Shown here: in pieces, positions 25,683 to 34,850 of the stretch
How positions within the stretch are numbered: position 1 is the first letter of the stretch
Layout of the letters: the number at the start of each line of letters is the position of its first letter
DNA from: Qipengyuania nanhaisediminis
Lineage (GTDB): Bacteria > Pseudomonadota > Alphaproteobacteria > Sphingomonadales > Sphingomonadaceae
DNA length: 64,000 nucleotides
Assembly: GCF_900115585.1 (NCBI RefSeq)
Contig: NZ_FOWZ01000003.1
Coordinates: forward strand, 426,378 to 490,377
Direction of reading: 5' to 3'
Position numbers and translations under genes: made by a program
Notes under the pieces: model-generated
Databases searched by the model: none
The model's input: only the letters and a program-made list of their open reading frames with translations
Told to the model about the DNA's origin: nothing

Positions 25683-27398
25683 TCAGCCCGCGCGCTTGCC
25701 ACTCTCAGCCTTGTCGTCGCGTTTCTTGCGCTCGGCCTCGAGGTCGAGGACCTCATCGCTTTCGGAGGCCAGGAGTTCCTGTGCCGACAGCCGCTCAAGC
25801 ACCTTCGCTGCGGGTTCGGGGCGACCGTAGTGGTAGCCCTGGCCCTTCATGCGCCCCATGGTCTTGAGAACCTCGTGGATCGCCTCGTTCTCGATGCCTT
25901 CGGCCGTAATCGGCAGTTTCAGGCCGTCGCTCATTGCCACGATCGCATCGACCAGGGCCGTGTTGTTCTCGTCGGCGCGCAACTCGCTGATGAAGGTCCG
26001 GTCGATCTTGAGGCGGTCGAAGGGGAGGCTGCGCAGCTGCGAAAGGCTGGAATAGCCGGTCCCGAAATCGTCGAGGCTGACGTGGACGCCCTGGTTGCGC
26101 AGGGACGTGATCATCGAACGCACCATGCCGATGTTTTCATGGAGGCAGGTCTCGGTAATCTCGATATCCAGGCGGTGCGGCGGGAAGCGGTGCTTGACGA
26201 GTAGCTTCAGCACCTTCTGGGCGAACCACGGATCGCGCATCTGCACGGGCGAGATGTTGACCGACAGGGTCAGTTGGTGATCCCACTGCTTCGCGTCTTC
26301 GAAAGCCTGCGCGATCAGTTTTTCGGACAGTTCGCCGATGACGCCGATCTCTTCCGCGATCGGAATGAAAATGTCCGGTCCCACCACGCCCAGTTCCGGC
26401 GATTCCCAGCGCGCGAGCATTTCGAAACCGACCAGCTTGTCGGTCTCTAAGTCGATTTGCTGTTCGTAGTAGGGGACGAATTCGCCGTTCGCGATGCCGG
26501 CGCGAATGCCCGATTCCAGCTTATTGCGGAACCGCAGCTCGTTTTCCATCGGCGCTTCGAACCAGTAGAAGCGGTTCTTGCCCTGCTTCTTGGCGTGATA
26601 CATGGCGATATCCGCCTTGTGCATCAGGTCCTGCGCGCCGCTCGATCCTTCGTCGAGCGAATCGAGGTGGATAGAGCTGGCGATGCCTATCGAAACTGTG
26701 ACATCCAGAGCGATATCGTCGTGGCTTACCGAGGTAGCTACACGGTCGACCATCCGCGTCGCCAGATGCTCGATCCGGTCAGGCGCAGACGCGTGATAAG
26801 GCACCACGCACAGGAACTCGTCGCCGCCGATCCGGGCCAGCACACCGCCTGCGGGAAGGACCCGTTGGAGCCTTTCCGCGGTCGTCCGCAGGACTGCGTC
26901 GCCTGCCGCATGGCCGTTGAGATCGTTGACCTGCTTGAAATTGTCGAGGTCGACCGCAATCGCGGCCAGTGCCCGCTCGGAATTGCATTCCTGTTCGAGG
27001 AGGATCGCGAGCCGTGCCGCGAAACTGCGACGGTTGAGGCATCCGGTAAGATCGTCGATCTCGGCGAGGCGGCGGGCTTCTTCTTCGGACTGGCGACGCT
27101 CTGCCAGCTCGGCATTCAGCGCCTTGTAACGCCGCCATCCAAGCAGGATGAGCGCAATGTTGAGAATGAGGGCATTGGTAAGGACCGCATCGGGACCACC
27201 GACCGATCCGCTCCACGTCTTGATGATGTTGGGCAGGGCGACGCCGGCGGTGCCGACGAATAGGATCATCGCGGCGAAGGCGATCCCCTGCGTGACCAGG
27301 TCGTGGCGTGTCGATCCCGCGAGGTCATGCGACGCACGTTCCGGCTGATCCTGCCGCAATCCTGAGATGTTCTTGCCCAAAAGGTCCCCCGGACACAC
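25683..27398 (-). CDS. Membrane-bound GGDEF/EAL bifunctional c-di-GMP protein
   Basis: Predicted c-di-GMP turnover protein, 571 aa. Two membrane helices (about residues 35-60 and 70-90) are followed by a GGDEF domain with intact ARIGGDEFLC and an EAL domain whose signature is EMLAR, keeping the catalytic Glu; NISPVQM, EITETCLHE, DDFGTGYSS, KIDRTF and AEGIEN are all present. Both activities are therefore possible from motif content. The C-terminus is highly charged. The start is uncertain: GTG 27398 has no ribosome-binding site, while TTG 27380 follows GGGGGA closely. The gene is 29 nt from dapF and may read into it. Confidence 0.92.
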   Translation of the reverse strand: MCPGDLLGKNISGLRQDQPERASHDLAGSTRHDLVTQGIAFAAMILFVGTAGVALPNIIKTWSGSVGGPDAVLTNALILNIALILLGWRRYKALNAELAERRQSEEEARRLAEIDDLTGCLNRRSFAARLAILLEQECNSERALAAIAVDLDNFKQVNDLNGHAAGDAVLRTTAERLQRVLPAGGVLARIGGDEFLCVVPYHASAPDRIEHLATRMVDRVATSVSHDDIALDVTVSIGIASSIHLDSLDEGSSGAQDLMHKADIAMYHAKKQGKNRFYWFEAPMENELRFRNKLESGIRAGIANGEFVPYYEQQIDLETDKLVGFEMLARWESPELGVVGPDIFIPIAEEIGVIGELSEKLIAQAFEDAKQWDHQLTLSVNISPVQMRDPWFAQKVLKLLVKHRFPPHRLDIEITETCLHENIGMVRSMITSLRNQGVHVSLDDFGTGYSSLSQLRSLPFDRLKIDRTFISELRADENNTALVDAIVAMSDGLKLPITAEGIENEAIHEVLKTMGRMKGQGYHYGRPEPAAKVLERLSAQELLASESDEVLDLEAERKKRDDKAESGKRAG

Positions 27399-27540
27399 TC
27401 GTGTTTCATGCGTGCCTAAGGGACGATGTCTAAAAAGCCGTTAACCGGAACCCGCTGTCGCGGCGCGCTTTCTGGCCAAATGACGTCCTGCGCGCTAGTC
27501 CGCCGGAAAATTATCGAAGCTGACCAGGAGAAATTTGCGA

Positions 27541-27951
27541 ATGGCCCGTTACTGGCTGATGAAATCGGAACCCTTCAAATATAGCTGGGACGACCTTGTC
27601 GCCGAGAAGGAAGGCACCTGGGACGGCGTTCGCAATCACCGCGCCAAGAACAATCTCGCTGCGATGGAAGTGGGCGACCAGGCGTTCTTCTACCACTCGC
27701 GCGAAGGGCTGGAGATCGTCGGCATTTGCGAAGTCAGCGTGGCCGGCATCACCGATCCGACCGACCCGGAAGGCAAGTGGGCCGCCGTGAAAATCGTTCC
27801 GAAGACCAAGCTGCCGAGCCCGGTTACGCTGAAGCAGATCAAGGCCGAACCCAAGCTCGAGGATTGCGAACTGGTACGCCTCTCGCGCCTGTCGGTCGCG
27901 GAAATCAAGCCCGACGAATGGTCCGTGATCTGCTCGATGGCAGGGATCTGA
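27541..27951 (+). CDS. EVE domain protein
   Basis: Small PUA/YTH-fold protein (136 aa) of the EVE (DUF55) family, thought to bind modified nucleobases in DNA or RNA. It starts MARYWLMKSEPFKYSWDDL and has WDGVRNHRAKNNL and FYHSREGLEIVGI, typical of the family. The ATG is chosen because AGGAGA lies 9 nt upstream; a TTG six bases earlier is too close to it. It ends 9 nt from the convergent ThDP enzyme gene. Confidence 0.9.
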   Translation: MARYWLMKSEPFKYSWDDLVAEKEGTWDGVRNHRAKNNLAAMEVGDQAFFYHSREGLEIVGICEVSVAGITDPTDPEGKWAAVKIVPKTKLPSPVTLKQIKAEPKLEDCELVRLSRLSVAEIKPDEWSVICSMAGI

Positions 27952-27960
27952 CCCACGGGA

Positions 27961-29631
27961 TCAGCTGCGGGCGCGCAATCCGCTGACGGTTGCGCCGCTC
28001 GCTGCCAACTGTTCGACATCGATCACGCAGTGAATGAGCCGCAGGCCTGTGCGGCCTTCCGCTGCAACCAGCGCATCCTTGAACTGCTCGGTCGTCTCTG
28101 CGCGCGCGGACCAGCCGCCATAGGCCTGCGCCAGTGCTGCAAAATCGGGATTGGCGAGGCGAGTGCCGCTGATGCGCTCTTCGCCCGGGAACTCGCGCTC
28201 CTGGTGCATGCGGATCGTGCCATAAGCCCCGTTGTCGACGATGACGACGATCAGATTGCCGCCGTGCTGGACGAGCGTGGCCATTTCCTGCCCGTTCATC
28301 ATGAAATCGCCGTCGCCCGCTACGGCAACGACCGTGCGTTCGGGGAAGCGTAGCGAAGCGGCAACTGAGGCGGGCACACCATAGCCCATGGCGCCGCAGG
28401 TCGGTGCGAGCTGCGTCGGATAACCTTCATAGCGCCAGTAACGATGCCACCAGCCGGCGAAATTACCCGCGCCGTTGCAGATAATCGTGTCGGCGGGGAG
28501 CGTGTCGCGCATGAACTGGACGCACGCGCCCATATCGAGCGGGTAGTCGTTCGGCGTTGCCGTCGCCCAGGCTTCCCATTCGGCATTCGCCTGCGCCCCG
28601 GCATCGAAATCGATCGTGTCGCCATCGTCCCACAAGGCGGCGCTTTCCGCGAACTCGTCTATCTCGGCACAGATGGCGAGATCGGTGGGATAGACGCGGT
28701 GCAATTCCTCCGGGTCGGGATGGACATGGATCAGTGTGCGATCGGCATCCTCCAGCGGCGGAACGGTGTAGCCGTCGGTGGTTGCCTCGCCGAGCCGTGC
28801 GCCGACCGCGAGCACCAGGTCGGCGTTCTTCACGCGCTCGACCAGCTTGGGATTGGGGCCGTAGCCCAGCGCTCCGGCATAGACGCGGCTCGACGGGCTG
28901 ATCGCGTCCTGGCGGCGGAAGGCAGTGGCGACGGGAATGCCGAGGCGTTCGGCGAAGAGCTGGAAGTGCTCGCGCGCCTTTGCGTTCCACCCGGCGCCGC
29001 CGACTATGGCGACCGGCGAAGCAGCATCGGCGATAAGCGCCATCATCGCCTGCATTGCATCGGGGCAGGGGGCCTGCGCAGGCCGCTCCACCCGTTTGCG
29101 GGGCTTCGCCGCAGTGTCGTGGCTCAGCATGTCTTCGGGAAGGGCCAGCACGACCGGCCCGGGGCGCCCGGAAATGGCCGTGGCATAGGCGCGGGCGACG
29201 TACTCCGGGATGCGGTCCGCGCTGTCGATACGGGCGGCCCATTTCGCGACCGGTCCGAAGAAGGCCGCGAAGTCGACTTCCTGGAAGCCTTCACGGTCGC
29301 GCATGCCGGAATCGACGTCGCCGACGAACATGATCATCGGCTGGGAATCCTGCTGGGCGACGTGGATGCCGATGCTGGCATTGGTCGCGCCCGGGCCGCG
29401 CGTGACGAAGGCGATCCCCGGCCTTCCGGTCATGGCACCGTCCGCGCACGCCATCATCGCAACCCCGCCTTCCTGACGACAGGTGACAAGCTCGATCGTC
29501 TCCTGCTGGCCGAGCGCGTCGAGCACCTGCAGGAAGCTTTCTCCCGGCACGGTGAAGATTCGGTCGCAGCCCTGTTCGATCAGGCAATCGACGAGCAGTT
29601 TCGCGGCGGCGGGAGTGGGGCGCTTGGTCAT
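27961..29631 (-). CDS. Thiamine diphosphate-dependent enzyme (acetolactate synthase-like)
   Basis: ThDP enzyme of 556 aa with the three-domain acetolactate synthase/benzaldehyde lyase layout. The catalytic Glu lies in TCRQEGGVAM (about residue 54); ThDP/Mg binding is seen as GDGDFMMN followed by VDNGAYGT. There is no adjacent small regulatory subunit, so a role in branched-chain biosynthesis is unlikely; carboligase or decarboxylase activity on another 2-oxo acid is the cautious reading. Confidence 0.85.
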   Translation of the reverse strand: MTKRPTPAAAKLLVDCLIEQGCDRIFTVPGESFLQVLDALGQQETIELVTCRQEGGVAMMACADGAMTGRPGIAFVTRGPGATNASIGIHVAQQDSQPMIMFVGDVDSGMRDREGFQEVDFAAFFGPVAKWAARIDSADRIPEYVARAYATAISGRPGPVVLALPEDMLSHDTAAKPRKRVERPAQAPCPDAMQAMMALIADAASPVAIVGGAGWNAKAREHFQLFAERLGIPVATAFRRQDAISPSSRVYAGALGYGPNPKLVERVKNADLVLAVGARLGEATTDGYTVPPLEDADRTLIHVHPDPEELHRVYPTDLAICAEIDEFAESAALWDDGDTIDFDAGAQANAEWEAWATATPNDYPLDMGACVQFMRDTLPADTIICNGAGNFAGWWHRYWRYEGYPTQLAPTCGAMGYGVPASVAASLRFPERTVVAVAGDGDFMMNGQEMATLVQHGGNLIVVIVDNGAYGTIRMHQEREFPGEERISGTRLANPDFAALAQAYGGWSARAETTEQFKDALVAAEGRTGLRLIHCVIDVEQLAASGATVSGLRARS

Positions 29632-29733
29632 GGATCAGGCGGTTAGCCTTGCCGGCTGCTTCGCGCAATCGCGGTGGCAAATCTTGCCACTTATCCTCAG
29701 CAAACACGCTGAATGTCCCGAATTGCTACAGCG

Positions 29734-29762
29734 TTGATTGTGCGGGACGCGAAGAGTTAAAA
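29734..29762 (+). promoter_or_regulatory. Possible sigma-70 promoter of a small membrane-protein gene
   Basis: TTGATT (29734-29739), 17-bp spacer, TTAAAA (29757-29762), 20 bp before the ATG at 29782. Motif judged by eye. Confidence 0.45.
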
Positions 29763-29781
29763 ATGCGTTAAGACCTGCATC

Positions 29782-29976
29782 ATGAGACGCGCATTAGTCC
29801 TTAACACCGAAGCCGCCCGCCACTGGTTGCGGGCAAGTCTGCCCCAGCGCCGTGCGATGTTCGCCGACGTGCCGCAGGACCAGCCGATCGACTGGCGGCT
29901 GACCGCTTCGGATGTACGCGGCGCGGCGACGGTCTATTTCGCGACCTTCGCAGCGGTTCTCGCCTTTATCGCCTGA
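29782..29976 (+). CDS. Small hypothetical membrane protein
   Basis: 64-aa protein, not recognised. A soluble N-terminal half (NTEAARHWLRASLPQRRAMF) is followed by one C-terminal hydrophobic segment (AATVYFATFAAVLAFIA), suggesting a tail-anchored membrane peptide. Support for being real: a promoter-like sequence just upstream and codon choice like its neighbours. No good Shine-Dalgarno is seen. It ends 3 nt from the convergent MFS gene. Confidence 0.55.
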   Translation: MRRALVLNTEAARHWLRASLPQRRAMFADVPQDQPIDWRLTASDVRGAATVYFATFAAVLAFIA

Positions 29977-29979
29977 TTG

Positions 29980-31323
29980 TCAGGCCCGATTGAGGGCTGC
30001 GGCACTACGCTCTGCTTTCAAAAGTTTGCGACCCAACCACGCTGAGATCAGGCACATCAGTGCGCTGATGAGTACCTGTTCCACGATCGGGACCCCGGCC
30101 GCGCTCATCCCCATCGCGAGGAGCGAGCCGCAGACCATCGCCCCTGAATTGACGATATTGTTGGCCGCAATCGTGCGGGAGGCTTTTTCGGGAGCCACGC
30201 GCGTCGTCAGGAAGGCGTAGAGCGGCACGACGAACATCCCGCCTGCAATCGCGATGCCGAGCAGGCACAGCAGCAGCACGGTCGCCATGGGCCAGGCGAG
30301 GAAGCCTGCCACATCGAGCAGTTCGGTCGGCTGGTCAGCCTCCCATAATTTCGCGACGCTGTAGAAAGCGATCACGAAGAGGCCCATCACGATCACCGAT
30401 TGCGAGGCATAGCGGGCCGAGACCTCGCCTTTGAGCAGGGCGTTGATAGCGACCGATCCGATGGCGATCCCGACCGAGAAGATGACGAGGAACAGGCTCG
30501 CCACTTCCTTGCTGGCCATGATCACGTTCTTGGCGAGCGGGGGGAACTGGATGAACAGCACCGCGCCGATGGTCCAGAAGAAGCTGATCGCGATGATGGC
30601 GTAATAGACTTCGCGCGCGTGCATGGTTTCGCGCACAAGCTGCACCGATGCGCGAAGGATGTGCCAGTCGAGCTTTTCCGGCGCACCCTGCGGCGGGGCG
30701 TCGGGCACCTGGCGGCTGACGAAATAGGCGACGACCGAGGTGAGGATGATACCCACCGCTGCGACTTCGACGGGGATCCAGCCGGCCAGGATCGTACCGG
30801 CCAGGATGGCGATATAGGTCCCGGCCTCGACCAGCCCCGTGCCAGCGAGCACCTCGTCCTTCTTGAGGTGCTGCGGCAGGATTGCGTATTTGATCGGTCC
30901 GAGGAAGGTGGACTGTACGCCGGTCAGGAACAGCGCAAACAGCATCAGGACGATCGGCAAGGTAGTCTCGATGCCGAACAGGCTGACCGGCAGGTCATAG
31001 CCTTTCCAGGCGAGGTACAACCCGCTCGCCCCGATAAGCATCAGGATTATTTCGCAGAATTTGACCTTGCGGATGATCGCCGCCTTGTCGCGCATGTCGG
31101 CAAGCTGCCCCGCCAGCGCGGACAGGATGAAGAAGGGCAGGATGAACAATCCCGACGCGATGGCGCTGAACTGGCCCTCCGCCTCTTCGGAATTGTAGAT
31201 CTGGTAGACCACGAAGAGCACCATCGCGGTCTTGTAGAGGTTGTCGTTGAACGCGTTGAACAGCTGCGTCACGAATAGCGGCAGGAAACGCCTGCTGCGC
31301 AGCAAATGTGTAGATGTAAGCAT
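29980..31323 (-). CDS. MFS transporter, LplT (lysophospholipid transporter)-like
   Basis: Inner-membrane major facilitator of 447 aa with about 12 helices. The N-terminus FVTQLFNAFNDNLYKTAM and the helix-2/3 loop GQLADMRDKAAIIRKVK are typical of the LplT group, which flips lysophospholipids inward for re-acylation by Aas. No acyltransferase domain is fused here. Substrate is inferred from family resemblance only. Confidence 0.82.
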   Translation of the reverse strand: MLTSTHLLRSRRFLPLFVTQLFNAFNDNLYKTAMVLFVVYQIYNSEEAEGQFSAIASGLFILPFFILSALAGQLADMRDKAAIIRKVKFCEIILMLIGASGLYLAWKGYDLPVSLFGIETTLPIVLMLFALFLTGVQSTFLGPIKYAILPQHLKKDEVLAGTGLVEAGTYIAILAGTILAGWIPVEVAAVGIILTSVVAYFVSRQVPDAPPQGAPEKLDWHILRASVQLVRETMHAREVYYAIIAISFFWTIGAVLFIQFPPLAKNVIMASKEVASLFLVIFSVGIAIGSVAINALLKGEVSARYASQSVIVMGLFVIAFYSVAKLWEADQPTELLDVAGFLAWPMATVLLLCLLGIAIAGGMFVVPLYAFLTTRVAPEKASRTIAANNIVNSGAMVCGSLLAMGMSAAGVPIVEQVLISALMCLISAWLGRKLLKAERSAAALNRA

Positions 31324-31435
31324 GACCCCCCGGGCACAACCTCGGCTCCGCAGCCCTTGTGCGGACTAACGCAGGCGCGGACAAGGCAAATGTGCCGCTT
31401 TTGCGCCGGACAGTTTGTCGTTAGAGCGATTCGTC

Positions 31436-32029
31436 ATGTTGAGCCTGCCCAACATCCTCACGCTTTCGCGCATCGTCGCGATCCCGCTGCTGGCCTTCCT
31501 ATTGTGGCGGCCGGGCTGGGAAACCGGCTATCTTGCGGCCTTCGTGCTCTACTGCGCGATGGGCATCACCGATTATTTCGACGGCATGCTCGCCCGTTCC
31601 AGCGGGGCAGTTTCGAAGCTGGGCATTTTCCTCGACCCGATTGCCGACAAGATCATGGTCGCATCTGTGATCCTCGTGCTGGCGGCGCAAGGTGTGCTGA
31701 CGGGGCCCTATGTCGGGGACATGCATGTTATTGCCGGACTGATCATTCTCGTGCGCGAGATCGCGGTGTCGGGCCTGCGCGAATTCCTCGGTGGACTGCA
31801 GGTGTCGGTTCCGGTGAGCAAGCTCGCCAAGTGGAAGACAACCTTCCAGCTGATGTCGCTTGGTTCGCTGATCCTCGGGCAGGGGCTGCCGCGCTGGACG
31901 GTGATGATCGGCGATATCGCGGCGAATGTCCCGCACACGGTCGGTCTCGTGACCTTGTGGGCGGCCGCGATCCTGACGCTGATTACCGGCTGGGACTATC
32001 TGCGCGTCGGCCTCAAGCACATGGACTAG
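31436..32029 (+). CDS. pgsA: CDP-diacylglycerol-glycerol-3-phosphate 3-phosphatidyltransferase
   Basis: Membrane enzyme making phosphatidylglycerophosphate, the committed step to phosphatidylglycerol and cardiolipin. It has 197 aa. The CDP-alcohol phosphotransferase motif D-x2-DG-x2-AR-x8-G-x3-D-x3-D is complete: DYFDGMLARSSGAVSKLG followed by FLDPIAD. ATG 31436 (MLSLPNILTLSRI) is preferred over a start 21 nt upstream. Its end overlaps the convergent flippase gene by four bases. Confidence 0.94.
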   Translation: MLSLPNILTLSRIVAIPLLAFLLWRPGWETGYLAAFVLYCAMGITDYFDGMLARSSGAVSKLGIFLDPIADKIMVASVILVLAAQGVLTGPYVGDMHVIAGLIILVREIAVSGLREFLGGLQVSVPVSKLAKWKTTFQLMSLGSLILGQGLPRWTVMIGDIAANVPHTVGLVTLWAAAILTLITGWDYLRVGLKHMD

Positions 32030-33492
32030 CGCCGCCGCAGGTTGCGGCCTGCGACGCGAAGGAACTCGGCCTCGCTGGAATCGGGGCGGCCTGAGATAAA
32101 CCACAGCAGCCAGAGCATCGCGGCATAGCTCGCCGCGCCCACGCCTGCGCGCCAGATCAGCTCGACCAGCAGAGAGGTCGACAGCTCCGGCAGGCTGATT
32201 ACCAGCCCATACATGGCCGCAGCGGCAAGGAAGGGGCGGGCCACGGCCACGATTGCGCCGAAGACGCTCCCTCGCGACAGGTGCGAGATTATGGCAAGGC
32301 CGAGCAGCAATTGCGCTGCGCTTACGGCAAGGCCGGTCTGGGCAATGGCCAGCGGCGACCCACCGTTTGCGGCGACCGTGACGACCGCGATCACCATCGC
32401 GGCCAGTGCGCCAAGGCACAGCAGTCCGGACACCCGTTCGTGTCCGCCTGCCTGGAGCGAGGAGGCAATCAGGCGGAACACGGCGATGAGAGCCGTGCCG
32501 ACGGCGATAGGCGCGACCAGCACGGCGGCGGCACCCCATTGCTCGCCCAAGAACACGCGGATGAACTGTTCCGACACCGCCGCTAGGCCCAACCCCATCG
32601 GTGCGGCCATCATGGCATAGCCGCCCAGCGAGCGGGCGATGCGGCGCCCCTGTTCGGTAAATGCACCGTTGCGTGCCGTCGTCACGTATGTCACGCGGTT
32701 GAGGGCCATCGCGATTTCCTGCGTTAGGATATTGGCCACGTCCTTGCTGACGGAAAATGCACCAACCGTGCCGGTGTCGGCCACGCGGCCCACGGTCAGG
32801 CGCTCCACCTGGCTATAGAAGACCTGCGCGGCAGCCCCGGCAAAGATCCACAAGGAGACGCCGAGCAGCTCTGCCCGGCGCGCCAGCGACAGTCGCGGGC
32901 GATAGGGCTGCATCGTGTAGGAGAGCACCATGAGGATCAGGGATTGCACGATCATCCCTGCGACCAGCGCCCAATAGGACCGAAGCCACAGGGCCAACCC
33001 GACGGTCACGAAGAACGATACGATCCGTGCCGTGCCCTTCATCTTCAAGTCGCGGCCAAAGGCGAAATCGCGCTCGAACTCGACGATACCGATATTCATC
33101 GCCCCGAGCATGAGGAAGCGGAGCGACAGCGCGTAGATGACCGGCTCTACCCGCGGCTCTGCAAAGAAAGCCGCAGCCGGGCCGGCGATGACGAACAGGA
33201 CCGCGGCGAGCAGGACGAACATCACGATCTGGATGGTCCAGGCCGTGTCGTAATAGTCCCGCTCCAGCTTCTCCATCCGCAGCAGGGCCTGTTTCATGCC
33301 GAGGTAGGAGAATGTCTCGACAAGCGCGACAGCCGTCATCGCCAGGCCGACCACGCCGAAATCGGCCGGGGTGAGCAGGCGCGCGAGGACGAATACCGAT
33401 ACGAGGCCGATTGCGCGCAAGACCCACGTCATCGCGACGGCCACCGCAGCGCCGCGATAGACGCCGACCTGTGCGCTCTCCCCCTTGCTCAC
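32026..33492 (-). CDS. Oligosaccharide flippase family protein
   Basis: Polytopic protein (488 aa, about 12-14 helices) of the MOP superfamily, Wzx/RfbX-like, with the N-terminal signature LARLLTPADFGVVGLAMTAV. It probably translocates lipid-linked glycan units for capsule, exopolysaccharide or O-glycan. No glycosyltransferase genes sit beside it. Its stop overlaps the stop of pgsA tail to tail. Confidence 0.85.
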   Translation of the reverse strand: MSKGESAQVGVYRGAAVAVAMTWVLRAIGLVSVFVLARLLTPADFGVVGLAMTAVALVETFSYLGMKQALLRMEKLERDYYDTAWTIQIVMFVLLAAVLFVIAGPAAAFFAEPRVEPVIYALSLRFLMLGAMNIGIVEFERDFAFGRDLKMKGTARIVSFFVTVGLALWLRSYWALVAGMIVQSLILMVLSYTMQPYRPRLSLARRAELLGVSLWIFAGAAAQVFYSQVERLTVGRVADTGTVGAFSVSKDVANILTQEIAMALNRVTYVTTARNGAFTEQGRRIARSLGGYAMMAAPMGLGLAAVSEQFIRVFLGEQWGAAAVLVAPIAVGTALIAVFRLIASSLQAGGHERVSGLLCLGALAAMVIAVVTVAANGGSPLAIAQTGLAVSAAQLLLGLAIISHLSRGSVFGAIVAVARPFLAAAAMYGLVISLPELSTSLLVELIWRAGVGAASYAAMLWLLWFISGRPDSSEAEFLRVAGRNLRRR

Positions 33493-33687
33493 CGGTAGTG
33501 TGCCCCGGTCAATTGCATGACGATCTCGACCCCCCTGATGCGGCTCGCGTGATCCCGTGTCGGTGCCGCACAGCCACCTTTAGGGGCGTGTACGAGACAT
33601 GACCAGTCGCACCGCGTTCACGACGGGGCGGGGATACGGGCCGGGTGGTCAACGGTTTCTTTACCAACAAGAATTACTACGGTTCGC

Positions 33688-33957
33688 ATGACTGCCACGC
33701 TACACATGCTCCTCGCGGCGCTGCTCAAGGTCGGCGCTGTTGCGATCATCTTCAACGAGATCCGCGGCCTCGTGCTCGCGGCGCCCGTGCTTTACGGACT
33801 GTACCTGTCCGGCGGTACGGCGATGGCAATCTGGATCGCCTTCTGCTCGCTTGCAGGCATCGCGCTCAGCGTGATCGTCCCGATGTTCGTCGTGAAGAAG
33901 GCCGACCGCTATCTTAAGTCCAAGGTCAAGCAGGACGAAGAAGCACTCGCCGCCTAA
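33688..33957 (+). CDS. Small hypothetical membrane protein
   Basis: 89-aa protein with two or three hydrophobic stretches (LLAALLKVGAVAIIFNEI, GTAMAIWIAFCSLAGIAL) and a charged C-terminus. Not recognised. The coding pattern is like its neighbours. No clear Shine-Dalgarno precedes the ATG. Its end overlaps the convergent oxyR gene by four bases. Confidence 0.6.
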   Translation: MTATLHMLLAALLKVGAVAIIFNEIRGLVLAAPVLYGLYLSGGTAMAIWIAFCSLAGIALSVIVPMFVVKKADRYLKSKVKQDEEALAA

Positions 33958-34850
33958 CCGGCGCGCAATTCTTCCGCCAACAATTCGAAATCGTCCCGGC
34001 GCGGGGAATTCTTGCGCCAGATGAGCGCGATCTCGCGGCTTGCCGCCTTGCTCTTGAGCGGGCGCGCGACGACGTCCGTGCCGTTCAAAATCCCTGCATC
34101 GACCGCCATCTGCGGCAACATGGTCAGGCCAAGGCCGTTGTCGACCATCTGTACCAGCGTGTGCAGGCTGGTGCCGATCATCGTCGCACTTCCGCGCAAT
34201 TCGGGCCGGTTGCAGGCCGCCAGCGCGTGTTCCTTCAGGCAATGGCCGTCTTCCAGCAGTAGCAGCCGTCCCTCGTCGATCATGTCGGCGGAAATGGTTG
34301 CCGGCGGATCGCGCGGGTCGTCTTTCGGGAATGCGACATAAAGCGGATCGTCGGCAATATGGGCCTGTTCCACTTCACCCGTGGCGAAGGGCAGGGCGAG
34401 GAGGACGCAATCGACCCTTCCGTGCTGGAGCGATTCGACGGCATCCTGGCTGGTCTCTTCGCGCAGGAACAGCTCGAGCTCGGGCCTTTCCTTGCGCAGC
34501 CGGGGCAGGAAACGCGGCAGCATAAAGGGCGCGATCGTGGGGATCACGCTCATGCGCAATTGCCCCGCCAGCGGCTTCCCGGCAGCCTGGACGAGATCGG
34601 CCAGTTCCTCCGCCTCGCGCAGGATGCGATGCGCTTTCTCGACCACCTGGTTGCCCAGCGCCGTAAAGCGCACCACGCGGCGGCTCCGCTCGACTAGGGT
34701 GACGCCAAGCAGCGATTCCAGCTCGCGAATGCCCGCCGACAAGGTCGATTGCGAAACGAAGCTGGCCTCTGCCGCACGGCCGAAATGGCCATGTTCGTGC
34801 AGGGCTACGAGATATTGCAGCTGCTTGAGGGTGGGGAGGTAGGTACTCAC
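33954..34850 (-). CDS. oxyR: Hydrogen peroxide-inducible regulator OxyR
   Basis: LysR-family activator of the peroxide response (298 aa). It has an N-terminal winged helix (HFGRAAEASFVSQSTLSAGI), then the regulatory domain with the diagnostic redox motif LLEDGHCLKEHALAAC, holding both cysteines equivalent to C199 and C208 of E. coli OxyR. It overlaps the end of rnd by ATGA, so it is the second gene of an rnd-oxyR operon, not a gene divergent from a catalase. Confidence 0.94.
   Translation of the reverse strand: MSTYLPTLKQLQYLVALHEHGHFGRAAEASFVSQSTLSAGIRELESLLGVTLVERSRRVVRFTALGNQVVEKAHRILREAEELADLVQAAGKPLAGQLRMSVIPTIAPFMLPRFLPRLRKERPELELFLREETSQDAVESLQHGRVDCVLLALPFATGEVEQAHIADDPLYVAFPKDDPRDPPATISADMIDEGRLLLLEDGHCLKEHALAACNRPELRGSATMIGTSLHTLVQMVDNGLGLTMLPQMAVDAGILNGTDVVARPLKSKAASREIALIWRKNSPRRDDFELLAEELRAG

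Noticed and set aside
28444..29646. Plus-strand frame of 400 codons antisense to the ThDP enzyme
   Set aside because: Shadow frame; the minus-strand gene has clear ThDP motifs.
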